The translations under genes were made by a program, and so were the position numbers. This document shows, piece by piece, positions 44,353 through 55,125 of a DNA stretch of 64,000 nt (positions are counted from its first letter, which is position 1; the number at the start of each line of letters is the position of its first letter). Source of the stretch: Neofusicoccum parvum (Eukaryota; Ascomycota; Dothideomycetes; Botryosphaeriales; Botryosphaeriaceae). The stretch covers positions 2,542,001 through 2,606,000 of the forward strand of contig CP087206.1 of assembly GCA_020912385.1 (NCBI GenBank), read 5' to 3'. The notes under the pieces are model-generated. The model worked only from the letters and a program-made list of their open reading frames with translations. It was not told the origin of the DNA and did no database searches.

Positions 44353-45309
44353 TCAGCACTGCACCGGGTACTCGATGTTCGGATCAAACCCGTTCATCGC
44401 CCAATGCACCAGCACCGTCTCAAACATCTCATCAGCACTGACGCAGAACTTCTGGCTCCTCACCCCCTCCACCATCCGCTCCGCCGCCTCCTCCACACTC
44501 ATCTCCCTCCCCTTCGTCCTGGCCTTCAGGTCCCACCCGGCAAAGACCTTCCCCTCCTCCTCCTCCTCCTCCCCCTTCACCGGTCCTCCCTCCTCCTCCT
44601 CACCCGTCTCTCCCTCCCCCGTCTCCCCCTCCCCCTCCTCCCCCCTCACCCCCCTCGGCGCATACACCACCGTCACCCCCACCCCACTCCCCCTCAACCC
44701 CCCCGCCACCCCCTGCCCCAACCTCACCACCCCCGCCGCACACACCCCCCTCACCACCTCCGCCTCCGCCTCCAATCCCAATCCAAACGCCCCCACCCGC
44801 CCCGTCAACACCACCCACCCCGCACCCCGCCGCCGCATCGCCGGCGCGAACGCCCGCACCGCGCGCAGCGCGCCCAGCACCGTGGCCGCGAAGGCGCGCG
44901 ACAGGGTTGCGGGAGCGGGGAGGGGGTCGGTGTCGGGCTGGTGGAAGTCGTCGTGGCAGTGCAGGATGTCGGGGATGCCGACGTTGGAGATGATGCGGAG
45001 GGCGAGGGCGGGGAGGGCGGGGTCGAGGTCGGGGTTGTGGTCGTGGTTGTGGTCGTGGTCGTGGTCGTGGTTGTGGTCGTGGTTGTGGTCGTGCTCGCTG
45101 GCGGAGGGCGTTGCGGGGAGGGCGAAGGACCAGGCGGAGTGGCCGGCGGCGCGGAGCTGGTTGGCGAGGGTGGAGGCGGAGGAAGGGAGGGAGAGGTCGA
45201 GGAGGATGAGGCGGGCGCCGTGGCGGGCGTAGGTGTGGGCGAGGGCGCGGCCGAGGGGGGTGGAGGAGGCGTTGGTGAGGAGGATGAGGGCGTCGGTGTA
45301 GTCGAGCAT
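44353..45309 (-). CDS. Short-chain dehydrogenase/reductase-like protein with degenerate active site and low-complexity inserts
   Basis: A single exon encodes 318 residues. The N-terminal beta-alpha-beta unit (DALILLTNASSTPLGRALAH, ARLILLDLS) and the LSRAFAATVLGALRAVRAFAPAM / GWVVLTG segment fit an SDR fold. The usual catalytic Tyr-x-x-x-Lys is not present where expected (the region reads GAFGLGLEAEAEVVRG). Two inserts break the fold: a His-Asp/His-Asn repeat at about residues 72-92, and an acidic Gly/Glu tract at about 225-255. Codons in the middle are extremely C-rich. It may be a non-enzymatic SDR relative or a decaying gene. The His-Asp repeat could bind metal, but that is speculation. Confidence 0.65.
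   Translation of the reverse strand: MLDYTDALILLTNASSTPLGRALAHTYARHGARLILLDLSLPSSASTLANQLRAAGHSAWSFALPATPSASEHDHNHDHNHDHDHDHNHDHNPDLDPALPALALRIISNVGIPDILHCHDDFHQPDTDPLPAPATLSRAFAATVLGALRAVRAFAPAMRRRGAGWVVLTGRVGAFGLGLEAEAEVVRGVCAAGVVRLGQGVAGGLRGSGVGVTVVYAPRGVRGEEGEGETGEGETGEEEEGGPVKGEEEEEEGKVFAGWDLKARTKGREMSVEEAAERMVEGVRSQKFCVSADEMFETVLVHWAMNGFDPNIEYPVQC
45033..45095. repeat. Short tandem repeat (TGGTCG/TGGTTG units) encoding a His-Asp/Asn tract
   Basis: About ten copies of the hexamer-like unit GTGGTC/GTGGTT lie inside the SDR-like gene. Read on the minus strand they give alternating His with Asp or Asn (HDHNHDHN type). Unit number is likely to vary between strains. Confidence 0.8.
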
Positions 45310-45837
45310 TTTGTTTTTTTGTTTCTCTTTCGTCTTTTTTTTCTTGTTCGTTTGCGCGTGAGGTTTGTGGGGGTGGGCTTCGTAGGTGGGTTGGAGAGGC
45401 TAGAGGAATGGGCGCGGAACTTCCGGGGAAGAACGGTCTACTCCTTCGGTCGTCCTTTTATGCCTGCGAGAAGATCAGCTGGCGGGGTGCACATGTCGTC
45501 GTTTTTCTTGCTTCATTTTGATGTTTCCGGCAGGTCGGGTCTGGATTCCTAAGCATCGCAGAAAGGAAACAGCAAGAGCAGGAACAAAGTATGTGGAGGC
45601 GGGGCAGCCAGAATAAAGCTTGAGCTGTGGGGGGAATGATCGGAAAGGCCGAACAGCCCGAGAAATCCGAAGCGTCTGCGTATCAGACGGCAACGAACGG
45701 ATAACAACGGCGGCAGAAGCTTCCCCAGTCCGCAAGTGCGGTGTGACGAGCTTACTATGTCATGGTTAGGTATCATCTTCAAGAATTTCCCACACCGCCC
45801 GGAGCGTCCCTCCCTCGACCGAGCTCCATCCCCCCGC
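45310..45837. other. Intergenic, no gene seen
   Basis: The upstream region of the SDR-like gene contains T-runs (45311-45345). No gene is supported. Confidence 0.4.
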
Positions 45838-47981
45838 CTATCCACCATCCTTCAGCCCCCTAACCAACCCATTGCAATCTTCCAGATCATCCCTCGGCGT
45901 CATATCCGCCAGGAACCTGTAACAGTTCTCCCTGCCATCTGCGCAGATCCGCATCACGCCCGTCGCGAACCACCAGAACTCGTCTGCGTGCCGCATGAAG
46001 CCGACGCCACTCAGCTCTTGCGGCGGGGTGTGCGCGACCACGCCTTCCCAGAGGGACTTCCAGCGGGCGAGGGCACGGGACAGGCGGGGCTGGTTGAAGG
46101 CGAGGAGGGAGGCTGCGCGGAGGGTGTGGATCGTGGTGTTGAGGGCTGAAGAAGGGGAATTGGTCAGCAGTGATGGCTGGCAGGTGGGATAAGTGGTTGA
46201 CAAACCGCCTACTGCCATCATCAGGTGCCGGATCGTGGTGCTCCTGAGTGTGGGATCGAAGGGGCCGGGCCAGCGGTCTTGCATGAGAAGCACCATGAAC
46301 TCGGCGAGTGAGTAGGGTGACTGGAGGGAATCTGCGTCTGTGGATTGTCGGAGGTGGTGGAATGCCTCGAGGGTCTCGGCTTCGAAGAGGTCGTCGCGGC
46401 AGGGGAGGCGGCATGTGAGCTCGGATATGGATATGGCTGGCGGGCTGTTGAAGTGGACGGTCAATTGGGCGTCAGTAAGAAAGGTGATTGCGGCAAGTCT
46501 GTTTTGAGGTGTGGGTTAGTGGGTTGAAGCAACGCATGAAGACACGACCGTTGACGCACCGGATGCACATTTCGGAGCTGATAAATTCATTCCATTCAGA
46601 AGCAAGAGGGGAGTGGTGGCTCCTCTTGCTCTTTGATTTGGCAACGAAGAGCACTCTGGCGGCTGCAACAAGGGATGGGTGTCGCTGAGTCCTGACACGG
46701 CGGCGTGTTCGGCGGTTGTTCATGCTGAGCTGCGAGCCTACAATGAGGAGAGCAGCTTGTACGTGCTCAAGCAGGTCCTTTGGATCTTCTTTTTCGGTTG
46801 GACTACCTTGGGCCAGCCGTTGGAATTGAGGGGCGCGGAACACAAACTCCTCGGCGAGCCAAAGAAATTGGCGAGTGGATATAGCGGCATCTACCGGGGC
46901 AGTAAATGCAGAGCCAACAACTACCACAGCGAGGAAAAGAGGCAGAGCAACGGTCTGAGGGTCGAACGATGGTCGGTGGAGGATGGGGATATGGCGGTGC
47001 AATCGGTCGAAAAATGCCCAGATGAAGTCGTAGATATTCTTGCCTGTGAACACGGACCTGGCTAGGCCTAGGTCAAAAAAGGGAGCATTTTCAGGGTCTT
47101 CGCGTTCAAGGGCTGCATGGAGAGAGGCCAATAGGTCTACAAGCTCCTCGCCCCGGCTGTGTAGGGTGGTCAGGACTGGGCTGTCTGTTGGCTCGTGCTC
47201 GGCGATTGTATAGCCCGCGTCCCCGGAGAGTAAGTGTGGGAAGATTCCTGGAAGCAGGTCGCTATCCCCGCATGAGAAGGCATCGAATGAGGACTCCTCG
47301 TAGCCTGAATCAAGGTAGTTCTGCAGAGAGGTGTAAGATATGGCGTTGTGGCTGTTGTGGTTCTCGCTCATGCTTTGGGCTGCAAGCAGCTCAGAAGACC
47401 CCTCTACACCTGGATCCGTGAAGCTGACCAGGAAGGAAACGGGGATTTTTCCGGGCGCTGGGCCGTTCTCTGTGAGTTCTGGGGATGCCGATGGAAGTGC
47501 AGCGGGCGCGGAGGTCGGGACAGCATTGTCCAGCCGCGCGTACGAGCAATTCAAAGCGTGCTTGCGGCAATTAGCACATTTAAAAGCCCGATCGCAGGCG
47601 ATCTTGCTCCGGGCGCAGTTGTCGCAGGCCTGACGGGTCTTGCCTCGTCTCTTCTCGGGCGGCACGGGCTGGTTCTCCTTGCGCGCGCATGTCTTGGTGT
47701 GGCGACGGGCCACGTCGCTGCAGGCGCATCAGCAGTGTATCTCGTGGGCCCTGGCGGCACACTCACCTCCGCGCAAAGCAGCGGTTGCAGAATGGACAGC
47801 TGGACGCGAGCTGGCCGGCGTCTGCGTGTGGGTAAGCGCCGGACTCGTGCTCGGCAAGGCTCGGAAGGCGCAACTTACGGGTTGCCTGATGTCGGCGCAG
47901 GTGGGCGCTCCTGGAGTACGAGTTCCGGCACTCGGAGCACTGGTACTTTGCAGCAGCTGCGGCCAGGCTGGAGGGCGGCAT
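45838..47981 (-). CDS. Hybrid transcription factor: two C2H2 fingers plus Zn2Cys6 cluster plus fungal TF domain
   Basis: Five exons, 47981..47879, 47821..47767, 47717..46560, 46498..46206 and 46145..45838, join in one frame over introns of 57, 49, 61 and 60 nt and give 638 residues. The N-terminus has two C2H2 fingers: YQCSECRNSYSRSAHLRRHQ, ending in a His completed across the first intron, and CPFCNRCFARSDVARRHTKTC. After a short basic linker comes a canonical Zn2Cys6 cluster, CDNCARSKIACDRAFKCANC with RKHALNC. The remainder is the fungal-specific TF domain (IYDFIWAFFDRLHRHIPILH, FNQPRLSRALARWKSLW, GFMRHADEFWWFATGVMR). The double DNA-binding layout is a known but less common class in Pezizomycotina. 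Targets are unknown. Confidence 0.88.
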
Positions 47982-48506
47982 GCTGCGTGTCAGTTGTCGG
48001 GGAGGCAGGATGTGGGTCGGTGGGTTCATCCCGAAGGCGCGCCCCGGCACTCCCGTCGCGCTATGCCTAGACGGGCGTGATGCCGCGAATGGTATGTGTT
48101 GCTTTACAATGTCTGTCTACGCGACCACCACCGCCATGCCTTCCCCAGCACTGCGCTCGAGCCCCAGCCAATCACGGCCGATGCTATTACTGCACCCGGG
48201 CCTCCTCAGACGTGTCATAGGCCAGCGCTGGTTCCTTCAGCACCGACTGCAAGTGCTGCTCCCCGGAATATGGCGCTTTGCGGAGCCGCGGAACTCCTGC
48301 CATCCGGACAGCTCAGACAGAGACATGTCTGCTCGTCCCGCGGTGCTCTCAGGCTGTTCATGTTCAGTTCTCGGTCACCTCCGCCACGCACTTGAGAGAT
48401 GAAGACCGTTTGTGCACGACAGCTGCGGACAGGTAATCCCTAAAGCCACATCCTCCCCTCCGATGTCACCTGCCAACATCCACAGCCTCCCCGCTGCTCA
48501 GCCGCC
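47982..48506. other. Divergent intergenic region
   Basis: 525 bp between the hybrid regulator (minus) and NDUFS7 (plus). It probably holds both promoters, and no motif was assigned. Confidence 0.35.
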
Positions 48507-49163
48507 ATGTGCACCAGGGCATCTCAGGACACCTCATCCGGCCGTTCAGCCACACATCGAACCAGCAACGGGCAAACTCGATCACTGATTCACCACCCCC
48601 CACCGCCCTATCAACCCACCGCCAAAAGACCAGCGTGGTCGAGCATGTCCTGTACGCCTCCCGCACCCTCCCCGCCTCCCACCCAGCACCTCCCTAACCG
48701 CCGCGTCCCCAGCACCACCCTCGACGCCATAACCAACTGGGCGCGACAAGGCTCCTTCTGGCCGATGTCGTTCGGCCTCGCGTGCTGCGCGGTCGAGATG
48801 ATGCACGTGTCGATGCCGCGGTACGACCAGGACCGGCTGGGCATCATCTTCCGGGCGTCGCCGCGGCAGTCGGACATCATGATCGTGGCCGGCACCGTGA
48901 CCAACAAGATGGGCCCCGCCCTGCGCCAGGTCTACGACCAGATGCCCGAGCCGCGCTGGGTCATCAGCATGGGCAGCTGCGCCAACGGCGGCGGCTACTA
49001 CCACTACAGCTACAGCGTCGTCCGCGGCGTCGACCGCATCGTCCCCGTCGACATCTACGTCCCCGGCTGCCCCCCGACCCCCGAGGCCCTGATGTACGGC
49101 GTGTTTCAGCTGCAGAAGAAGATGAGGGCGACGAAGATCACGCGCATGTGGTATAGGAAGTAA
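48507..49163 (+). CDS. NADH:ubiquinone oxidoreductase 20-kDa subunit (NDUFS7/PSST/NuoB type)
   Basis: A single exon encodes 218 residues. The conserved core starts at [20 protein letters not shown]. It contains the three Cys segments that hold the N2 iron-sulphur cluster: [21 protein letters not shown] and [12 protein letters not shown]. The subunit sits at the junction of the matrix and membrane arms of complex I and passes electrons to ubiquinone. The first about 70 residues are Ser/Thr/Pro/Arg-rich and could serve as a mitochondrial presequence. They show none of the usual conserved lead-in before the core, so the start or a 5' exon is uncertain. The core ends MWYRK as is usual in fungi. 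Confidence 0.9.
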   Translation: MCTRASQDTSSGRSATHRTSNGQTRSLIHHPPPPYQPTAKRPAWSSMSCTPPAPSPPPTQHLPNRRVPSTTLDAITNWARQGSFWPMSFGLACCAVEMMHVSMPRYDQDRLGIIFRASPRQSDIMIVAGTVTNKMGPALRQVYDQMPEPRWVISMGSCANGGGYYHYSYSVVRGVDRIVPVDIYVPGCPPTPEALMYGVFQLQKKMRATKITRMWYRK

Positions 49164-49738
49164 GGGGTGGAGTGGGTGTGTGGTTGACTCGGTCTGCTCC
49201 AGGGAGAAGCGTCTCGTGGACTTCTTGATGAGTGCGAAGTGTTGGAAGTCAGGATGCACTAGATGTGACGAGTCAGTTGATGCTTCTTCTACACTCTCAT
49301 TCGGTCATTCTATCTTTTAAAGCAGATCAGGTAGGCAGGTGATTAATCCCTGTACGGATCTTCTTTGCAGGGAGCACCAGGTTGCCTTTATAGACGAAAA
49401 CACCATATAGATGCCTTATTGAACTCATCTCAACTGCTTTATGCGGGCTGGCACCGTGCAGGGAATACCCCTTACCCCGCAAAAGATTTGCATGTGACAT
49501 AGGCAAGCAGTCTCCTATTCACCAGCCAATGGAACACGCGCAGCATCATCTCATCTAACATTTTCAATTACTAACAAGCTAACGCATGGAACATAGCGAG
49601 TGTGTGTCCGGAGAGCCATCGCAAGACCATCCAGGGTATCCAATAATTGTACAGCGTAATTAAGTGAGTTCGTTTTGCCATGTCTTTCCAGGTACAGTTA
49701 CATCCCACGATTAGGCTTCTCTATCCTTGCATACGTAT
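49164..49738. other. Convergent intergenic, no gene seen
   Basis: 575 bp of AT-leaning 3' flank between NDUFS7 and the hydrophobin gene. No gene is supported. Confidence 0.4.
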
Positions 49739-50181
49739 CTAGTTCGCCGCGGTGCAGATAAGTCCGGCGACGCCCTGTGCACAGTTGAAGTCAGTCACAG
49801 CGAAACGCTTTGGTGGGGCATTGAACAAGTACGTACCAGAGACAGAGTGCAGCACTCGGCGGTCCTGCCGCTATCGGCACAGTAGGTCTCGAACTCATCG
49901 ACCGTGGTCAGGGTGGCGGAAGCTATTGTTGGTGATGGTGTTAGCACACTTTCATCAACCTATCACCCGCCGTTGCGGATAGGGGTTGGCCGGGGAGGCA
50001 ACTCACGGGTTGTGCAAGTGGCATCGGCAACACCGAGGACGTCAAGCTGGCAGCAAAGCGCGGTGCCAGACGAGCAGAGGGCGCTCTGGCGCTCCTCGAG
50101 CACCGCAAGCTTGCCGCCTGAGGGCAGAGCGGCGGCCGAGGTGAGGGCGATGAGGGTGGAAAGGGCGGTGATGAACTGCAT
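49739..50181 (-). CDS. Class II hydrophobin
   Basis: Three exons, 50181..50007, 49922..49837 and 49774..49739, are joined over introns of 84 and 62 nt (GTGAGT..AATAG, GTACGT..CACAG) and give 98 residues. The signal peptide is MQFITALSTLIALTSAAA. The mature part has the eight-Cys hydrophobin pattern C..CC..C..C..CC..C, visible as LCSSGTALCCQLDVLG, ADATC, FETYCADS, AECCTL and GLIC. The spacing and DVLGVADATC fit class II (cerato-ulmin type). These proteins self-assemble at air-water interfaces and coat hyphae or spores. The last exon is only 12 codons including the stop. A TATA box lies about 120 bp upstream. Confidence 0.93.
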
Positions 50182-50298
50182 GGTGATGGCTGGTTGGTAT
50201 TGACGAGTGATGATGTATGTGATAGAAGTAGTGGATTGGATTGTTCTCTTGTGAGTGTCTGGATCTTATTTCGACAGTGATGCGATTGCGCAAGCCCC

Positions 50299-50306
50299 CT
50301 TTATAG
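50299..50306 (-). promoter_or_regulatory. Putative TATA box of the hydrophobin gene
   Basis: CTATAAAG on the minus strand, about 120 bp upstream of the ATG at 50181, a normal distance for a TATA-driven fungal promoter. Confidence 0.45.
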
Positions 50307-51450
50307 ACATTTTCACCGCATGACTGAACAAAGAAGTCTACGCCCACGGTCCCATCGCCCTCCGTCATCACCTCTGCGCTCTCCACTCGTGACGCGCGTA
50401 CCCCTTTTTTCTCGCTGCTGGTTCCGGAGACGACACCATCAACTTGGAATAGCTGTGGCAGTGTGGCTTTGCGTGGCGGCGGAGATGATGGTGTTGAACC
50501 CATGCACAAGCGCCTCTTAACCCAGCTCTTAAGGCCGCGGGTGTCGCCACGTGGAGTAGAAGGGCTGCTGCTATACATGCCTGTTAAGATCTGCCGGCCA
50601 GGGAGTATGTACACCGGTCAGCGAGATACGCGATGAGATTCGTTGAAGGGATGTGAACGGGCCGCTTTTAAACCTGGTCGCATCGTGAGATTGGGGGGGC
50701 AAGCGAGCGCGGCAGGAGTCGTAGGGCCGCAAGGACTGTCCAGCTGGGCAGGGTATTGGGATGGTGATGATTGCCATTTGAGATCCAGAGGCTTGCCGTG
50801 TTTCCTGCTCGGGGGTGTGATGGATGACGTTGAGAGCGTTGGTTGGAGACGGACGGCTGTCATGTGATGTCATCTCTCGGGGCGCATACCGGATGGGCGC
50901 GGCGTTTCCGCCCGCCACAACCTCCTGACGATCACGCCGGTGATGGCCGTTTGAGATGGCCGTTTGGTTTCTGTGGGGTCGCAGGAGTGCGCCTCTCATG
51001 ATAGGCATGCTGTGGCTATGCAAATCACGGAGCGATCAGCGTTGATCCCAGATGCGAGGCGGGCTTCCCGGCTTATGGGCAGCCCGTTGGCAAGGATGCA
51101 TTGATATGATCAACTGTAGCCGAGCCTAACCCCCAATTAGCACCATCAATATACCGAGGACCCCAACCGTTAGTCCTCTGCCTTGTTTACCTTCCGCAAT
51201 AGCTAAGATCTTAGCCCTAGACTTATTAAATCCTTCCCCACACAGGAGGCGCGCCCTGTGGACGCTAGTCTCCCGCTCCGCATAATGCTCGCTTAACCAC
51301 TGATGACGGCTGCCGGGACAAAAGAAAATTGGACGTCGCCCGCCTGGGACAAGCTCCAGGGTCACCGCAGACCGTCGCGTCTGCACATTGGCAGGCCTGC
51401 AAAGCTTGGCTTTTTGCCGGCCGCCTCGAGTTTTCAGCCGCCTGCCGTCT
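50307..51450. other. Intergenic, no gene seen
   Basis: Upstream of the hydrophobin and downstream of the DUF6536 gene. Overlapping weak frames only. Confidence 0.4.
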
Positions 51451-53912
51451 TCATGCGTATGCATTGCCCGGCACTGGCTCCTGCACCTCGCCGCTCGAGA
51501 AGGCGCAGTGTCCCACGCTCCCAAGCTCGATTGACGGCACTGCACCCCATTTCAACGGCGCCGTTTCGGAAATCTCCCCCTGAGCGTGACAAGCCGCCGA
51601 GATTGCCGCACTACAGCTGCCGGCAAACGGGATTTGGGAGCCAAGCTGTCTCAGGCCCAACGCGAAAACGGCAAGAATAAGGCACGCAGCGACGATCGAA
51701 GTTAGCATCATGCCGATCGGGGAAAAGCCGCACGTCGTGATGCTCTCTGGCTCCGTAAAGATTCCGGTGCTGCTCCAGGTGTCGACCTTGGCAAGATAGA
51801 TGCTCTGCGAGATAAGCCAATGGAGAAGGATGGAGCAGAGCATCAGCGGTATTCCGTATCGGTAGGGTATTTGCAGGAAGTACGTGCACCGCTGGTCACC
51901 TTGCGGGTTGGAGACGCGCAACGGCTTGCGGTGTCGCGCGAAGCCACACCACTCACGCGCAAGGAGTAGCCGCGTGGCGAGACTGTTGAGGACAACGTAG
52001 ATCAAGGACAAAATGAGCTGAGGCGAGTTTGCCACCAGGATCGCGGATATCAACGCGCCCTGCCCGCCCGTTGGAATCGACCATCCGGTTATCATGGTTT
52101 GGGACCGAGCTTGGCCCAGTCCAAGGCTCCAAAGTGAGCCGAGTCCCGACTGTCCATAGCTGGTTTTTAACCGGGGCACTGCATAGCCCAGAAGCCCAAG
52201 AACCGTGGCGAGAGCGGCAAAGAAACTAGCACACGTCAGAGAACGCTTACGTTTGGGGCGTTGCACTCACACGAAGACGGTTGCAACCCAGTGGCGTATG
52301 CTGGCCGTTCTCATCCATCGCATTTTCTGCGGCTTGTACGTCATGGGTGATTCGATTGCCTGCGACCAATCCAGACCCTTGCTGCTGCGTTGAAAGTGGG
52401 CCCGCGTCGCCAGGCACATCCCCTTTGTTGCAGCGTCGGGTGATCGGAGAAAAGACGCGACTGCGTCTCCCAGCGTGATCATGGGCTGGTCGCGCATCCT
52501 GCGAGCCACAAAACAGATGCAGACAACCTTTATGGCATTGAAAACTATGACAATGACCAGGACTGGGAGGTTGAAGTTTAGTCTGCACTTGGGATCGACA
52601 CTCTCGCTCTGACAATAGCGAATGCGATAGCCATAGACGGTCCAGTTTGACGCATGGGCCTCAATGCTGCCCAGAGCATTGCTGCAAACAGGGTAGTCGG
52701 CTTTCCAATACCACGATGGATTCGAGCAGATCCAGTAGTAAGGGTCAGGAGTAGGAGTGCCGTAGCCAACCGGTACGACTTGGTATTGACGAAGACTGTA
52801 CAGAGACGAAGTAGTATTATCGAGGTCGTCCACAACCAAGACCAGGTTTCGGCGGGCAGCAAGGAAGTCCTGTGCATAAGCTCGAATGCAGTCCTCATTC
52901 TCCAAACGGTCAAATCGAAGCGCGTCTTCTTGCATGCTATTCGGATCGGTCTGATAGGTGGCCGGGAAACAGCTGGTGTAATTTCCTTCACCGTAGCAAT
53001 TGTAATTGTTGTATCTCTCTGTTCCAGGGGATGGAAACTCGGATGTGTTGAATGCAGCGCCCTCGAAGAATTTTTCAGAAGCAAAGTAGTAGTCATAATC
53101 ATTATGAGCCAGGGACGAATAAAAGGTCGAGTTGTAGCTTTGGTTCAGTCAGTCCCGTGGGTACAGAGGAGGCTAGAATAAGTTGCAAATGAAACGGAGA
53201 TACAGTGTGCTTCTCTGCCAGAAGCTACACATTGTTTCCGGATGGAGAATTCGAGTCCCCATGAACCGGCTCAACTCGAGTTGGGTGCATCCGTCTTGTT
53301 TAAAGCTTCCTGTGGGGTTGTCACTTACAAAAGATGGAGCGGCAAAGATGACAGAGCCAGGAGAATCCACATGAACAGTTTCCAACGGGGTACAAATCTG
53401 AGATTGCGCAAGCTTGGTTGGCCGATTTCCAGCCAGATGCCTTTGAGATGGGCCAGGTCGACTTCTCTACGTGTGGGCGCGGAGAGACACTGCTGAATGT
53501 AATTGCTGCTGCCAAGCAGCAAGGTACTGAGGACGTTGATAAGAAGGTGGACGCCGGTGCTGACTCGGTCGACCTTGCCACAGTTGCCTTCGTAGATATA
53601 GCCGTCGCTTCGCTTCCCCGCCTTGAAGTAGGCCCAGATGGCAACAGTAAAGTTCACAAGCAATACGCATGCGGCGCCGGTCGCTGAAAATGTAGCACCA
53701 AAGCGCCAACCTTGCGGAAATCGGGTGGATGCATCACGCTGTACAACACCAGTGCTTGGGGTTTCAGATCGCTCGTCGGGGGGCACCAAGGCGGACCTGG
53801 AGTCGTCAAAGAAGCCGCCAGCGGGCAAAGAGCGAGCGCTTTCTCTTGGAGTCTCTACGCTCGGTACCGAGTCGCGTGGTTTGACAGGCGTGTACGAGTA
53901 GGACGGTTTCAA
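51451..53912 (-). CDS. DUF6536 family multi-pass membrane protein
   Basis: Exons 53912..53329, 53137..52271 and 52225..51451 join in frame over introns of 191 and 45 nt and give 741 residues. After a Ser/Pro-rich N-terminus comes the DUF6536 signature: GWRFGATFSATGAACVLLVN with a first helix, then LLINVLSTLLLGSSNYIQQC and LSSLPLHL at the third helix. A large soluble loop follows (Cys, Asn-glycosylation sites NTT, NWT). Several more helices occupy the C-terminal half (VLVIVIVFNAIKVVCICFVA, FFAALATVLGLLGYAVPRL, LILSLIYVVLNSLATRLLLA, HWLISQSIYLAKVDTW). The family is widespread in Pezizomycotina plasma membranes and has no known function. The 191-nt intron is long for this region. Confidence 0.85.
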
Positions 53913-54389
53913 CGATGCCAGTTGGAAGCTGCAGCAGGTATCAGGACGCGGTCATTCTCATGTGATGGTGGAGGAAAACCTTTTGAAGTCGCTCATGTTT
54001 CCACCTGCATGCGCGCGCGCACGAGCGCATTGTCAAATGGCTGGGTACTCATTTCTTCACGCAAGGATTCCGTGCGTATTTCAACGATGAGGTGTGAGAT
54101 GGCCCCCAAGTAGGCACCCACGCGACAGCAGATCAGCATGCGTCATCCTGGTCCGATCACCGTGTTGGCGACGCGCCATTGGCCAATTGAGTGTTACTTT
54201 CCTTGGTTTTGGCCTGGAACTGGACGCATTCGATGCTGAGCTGCAGCGGATGAAGTCGCAAAGGGAGGCGGGCAGAATTGGTTGCCGCCATCCGCCAACG
54301 CGCCAAAAATAAAACACGCAAACTCCACCGTAACTCCGACGGCGACGTCAGCGCCCGAAAAAAAGTGCATCCACCCCAACTGCGCCATC
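53913..54389. promoter_or_regulatory. Shared divergent promoter region, DUF6536 / HIT-finger gene
   Basis: 477 bp between divergent start codons. No specific site is recognised. Confidence 0.35.
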
Positions 54390-55125
54390 ATGTCCACCAC
54401 CTGCGGCGTCTGCAGTGAGCAGCCGCCCAAATACAAGTGCCCCAGCTGTGCCATCCGATAGTGTGTGCTTTCCGCCGCATACCCTCGCCCTCCGACCACA
54501 CTGACCGCAAACCCCCATCCACAGCTGCTCCCTCGCCTGCTTCAAGACCCACAAGCCCATCCACGACAACCCCGCCGCCGAAACCTCCGCGCCCGATTCC
54601 CCATCCCAAAGCGCCTCTTCCGCGCCCACCGCCTCCCACGACGGCCCTACCACCGCCCCCGCTGCCCCCACAACCGCGCCGCAACCGCCACAGCAACACG
54701 CCCCCTCGGACCTCCAACGCCTCCTGACCGACCCCGCCCTCCTCGCCCTCCTCCAAAAGAACCCCGCGCTCCGCACCCGGCTGCACGCCATCTACACCTC
54801 GACCCTCGAGCCCTCGCCCGAAGCCTGGGCCGCGCAGCAGAACGCCGCCGCCGCCGCACACCACCGCGGCCGCGGCGGGTTCCGAGGCCGAGGGCGGGGC
54901 GCGCGCGGCAGGGGGCGCGGCGGCGGGAGCGGCGGCGACAGGCCGCGCGGGCCGTGGAAGCAGGAGCTCGCGGACAGGAGCGCCGTCAACCAGATACTGC
55001 GGGTGCAGGAGTGGGAGGGCGAGGGCGGGGAGGGCGTGCGGGAGTTCTTGGCGCTGGTGCAGCGGTCGGCGGGCGGGCGGGTGGAGGGAGGGGCGGGAGG
55101 CGATGGCGCGTTTGCGGCCGGGTGA
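54390..55125 (+). CDS. HIT zinc-finger protein (Hit1/ZNHIT3-like, box C/D snoRNP assembly)
   Basis: Exons 54390..54460 and 54525..55125 join over a 64-nt intron (GTGTGT..CACAG) and give 223 residues. The intron splits the zinc finger, which reads CGVCSEQPPKYKCPSCAIRY then CSLACFKTHKPIH, the zf-HIT pattern. A Ser/Ala/Pro-rich linker leads to DLQRLLTDPALLALLQKNPA, a helix typical of Hit1-like proteins, and then to an RG/RGG-rich tract (about residues 135-165) and an acidic tail. Yeast Hit1 helps assemble box C/D snoRNPs with Rsa1. The RG-rich tract suggests additional RNA binding. The C-terminal half is extremely GC-rich. Confidence 0.8.

Noticed and set aside
45033..45095. CRISPR-like or satellite array
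   Set aside because: The units are hexamers inside a coding frame with no spacers. It is a simple tandem repeat.
44293..45552. 419-codon plus-strand frame rich in Pro/His/Val
   Set aside because: Low-complexity antisense shadow of the SDR-like gene, produced by its repeats and C-rich codons.
53255..53275. tRNA B-box-like sequence (TTCGAGTCCCC)
   Set aside because: It lies within an intron of the DUF6536 gene, with no A box or stem upstream.
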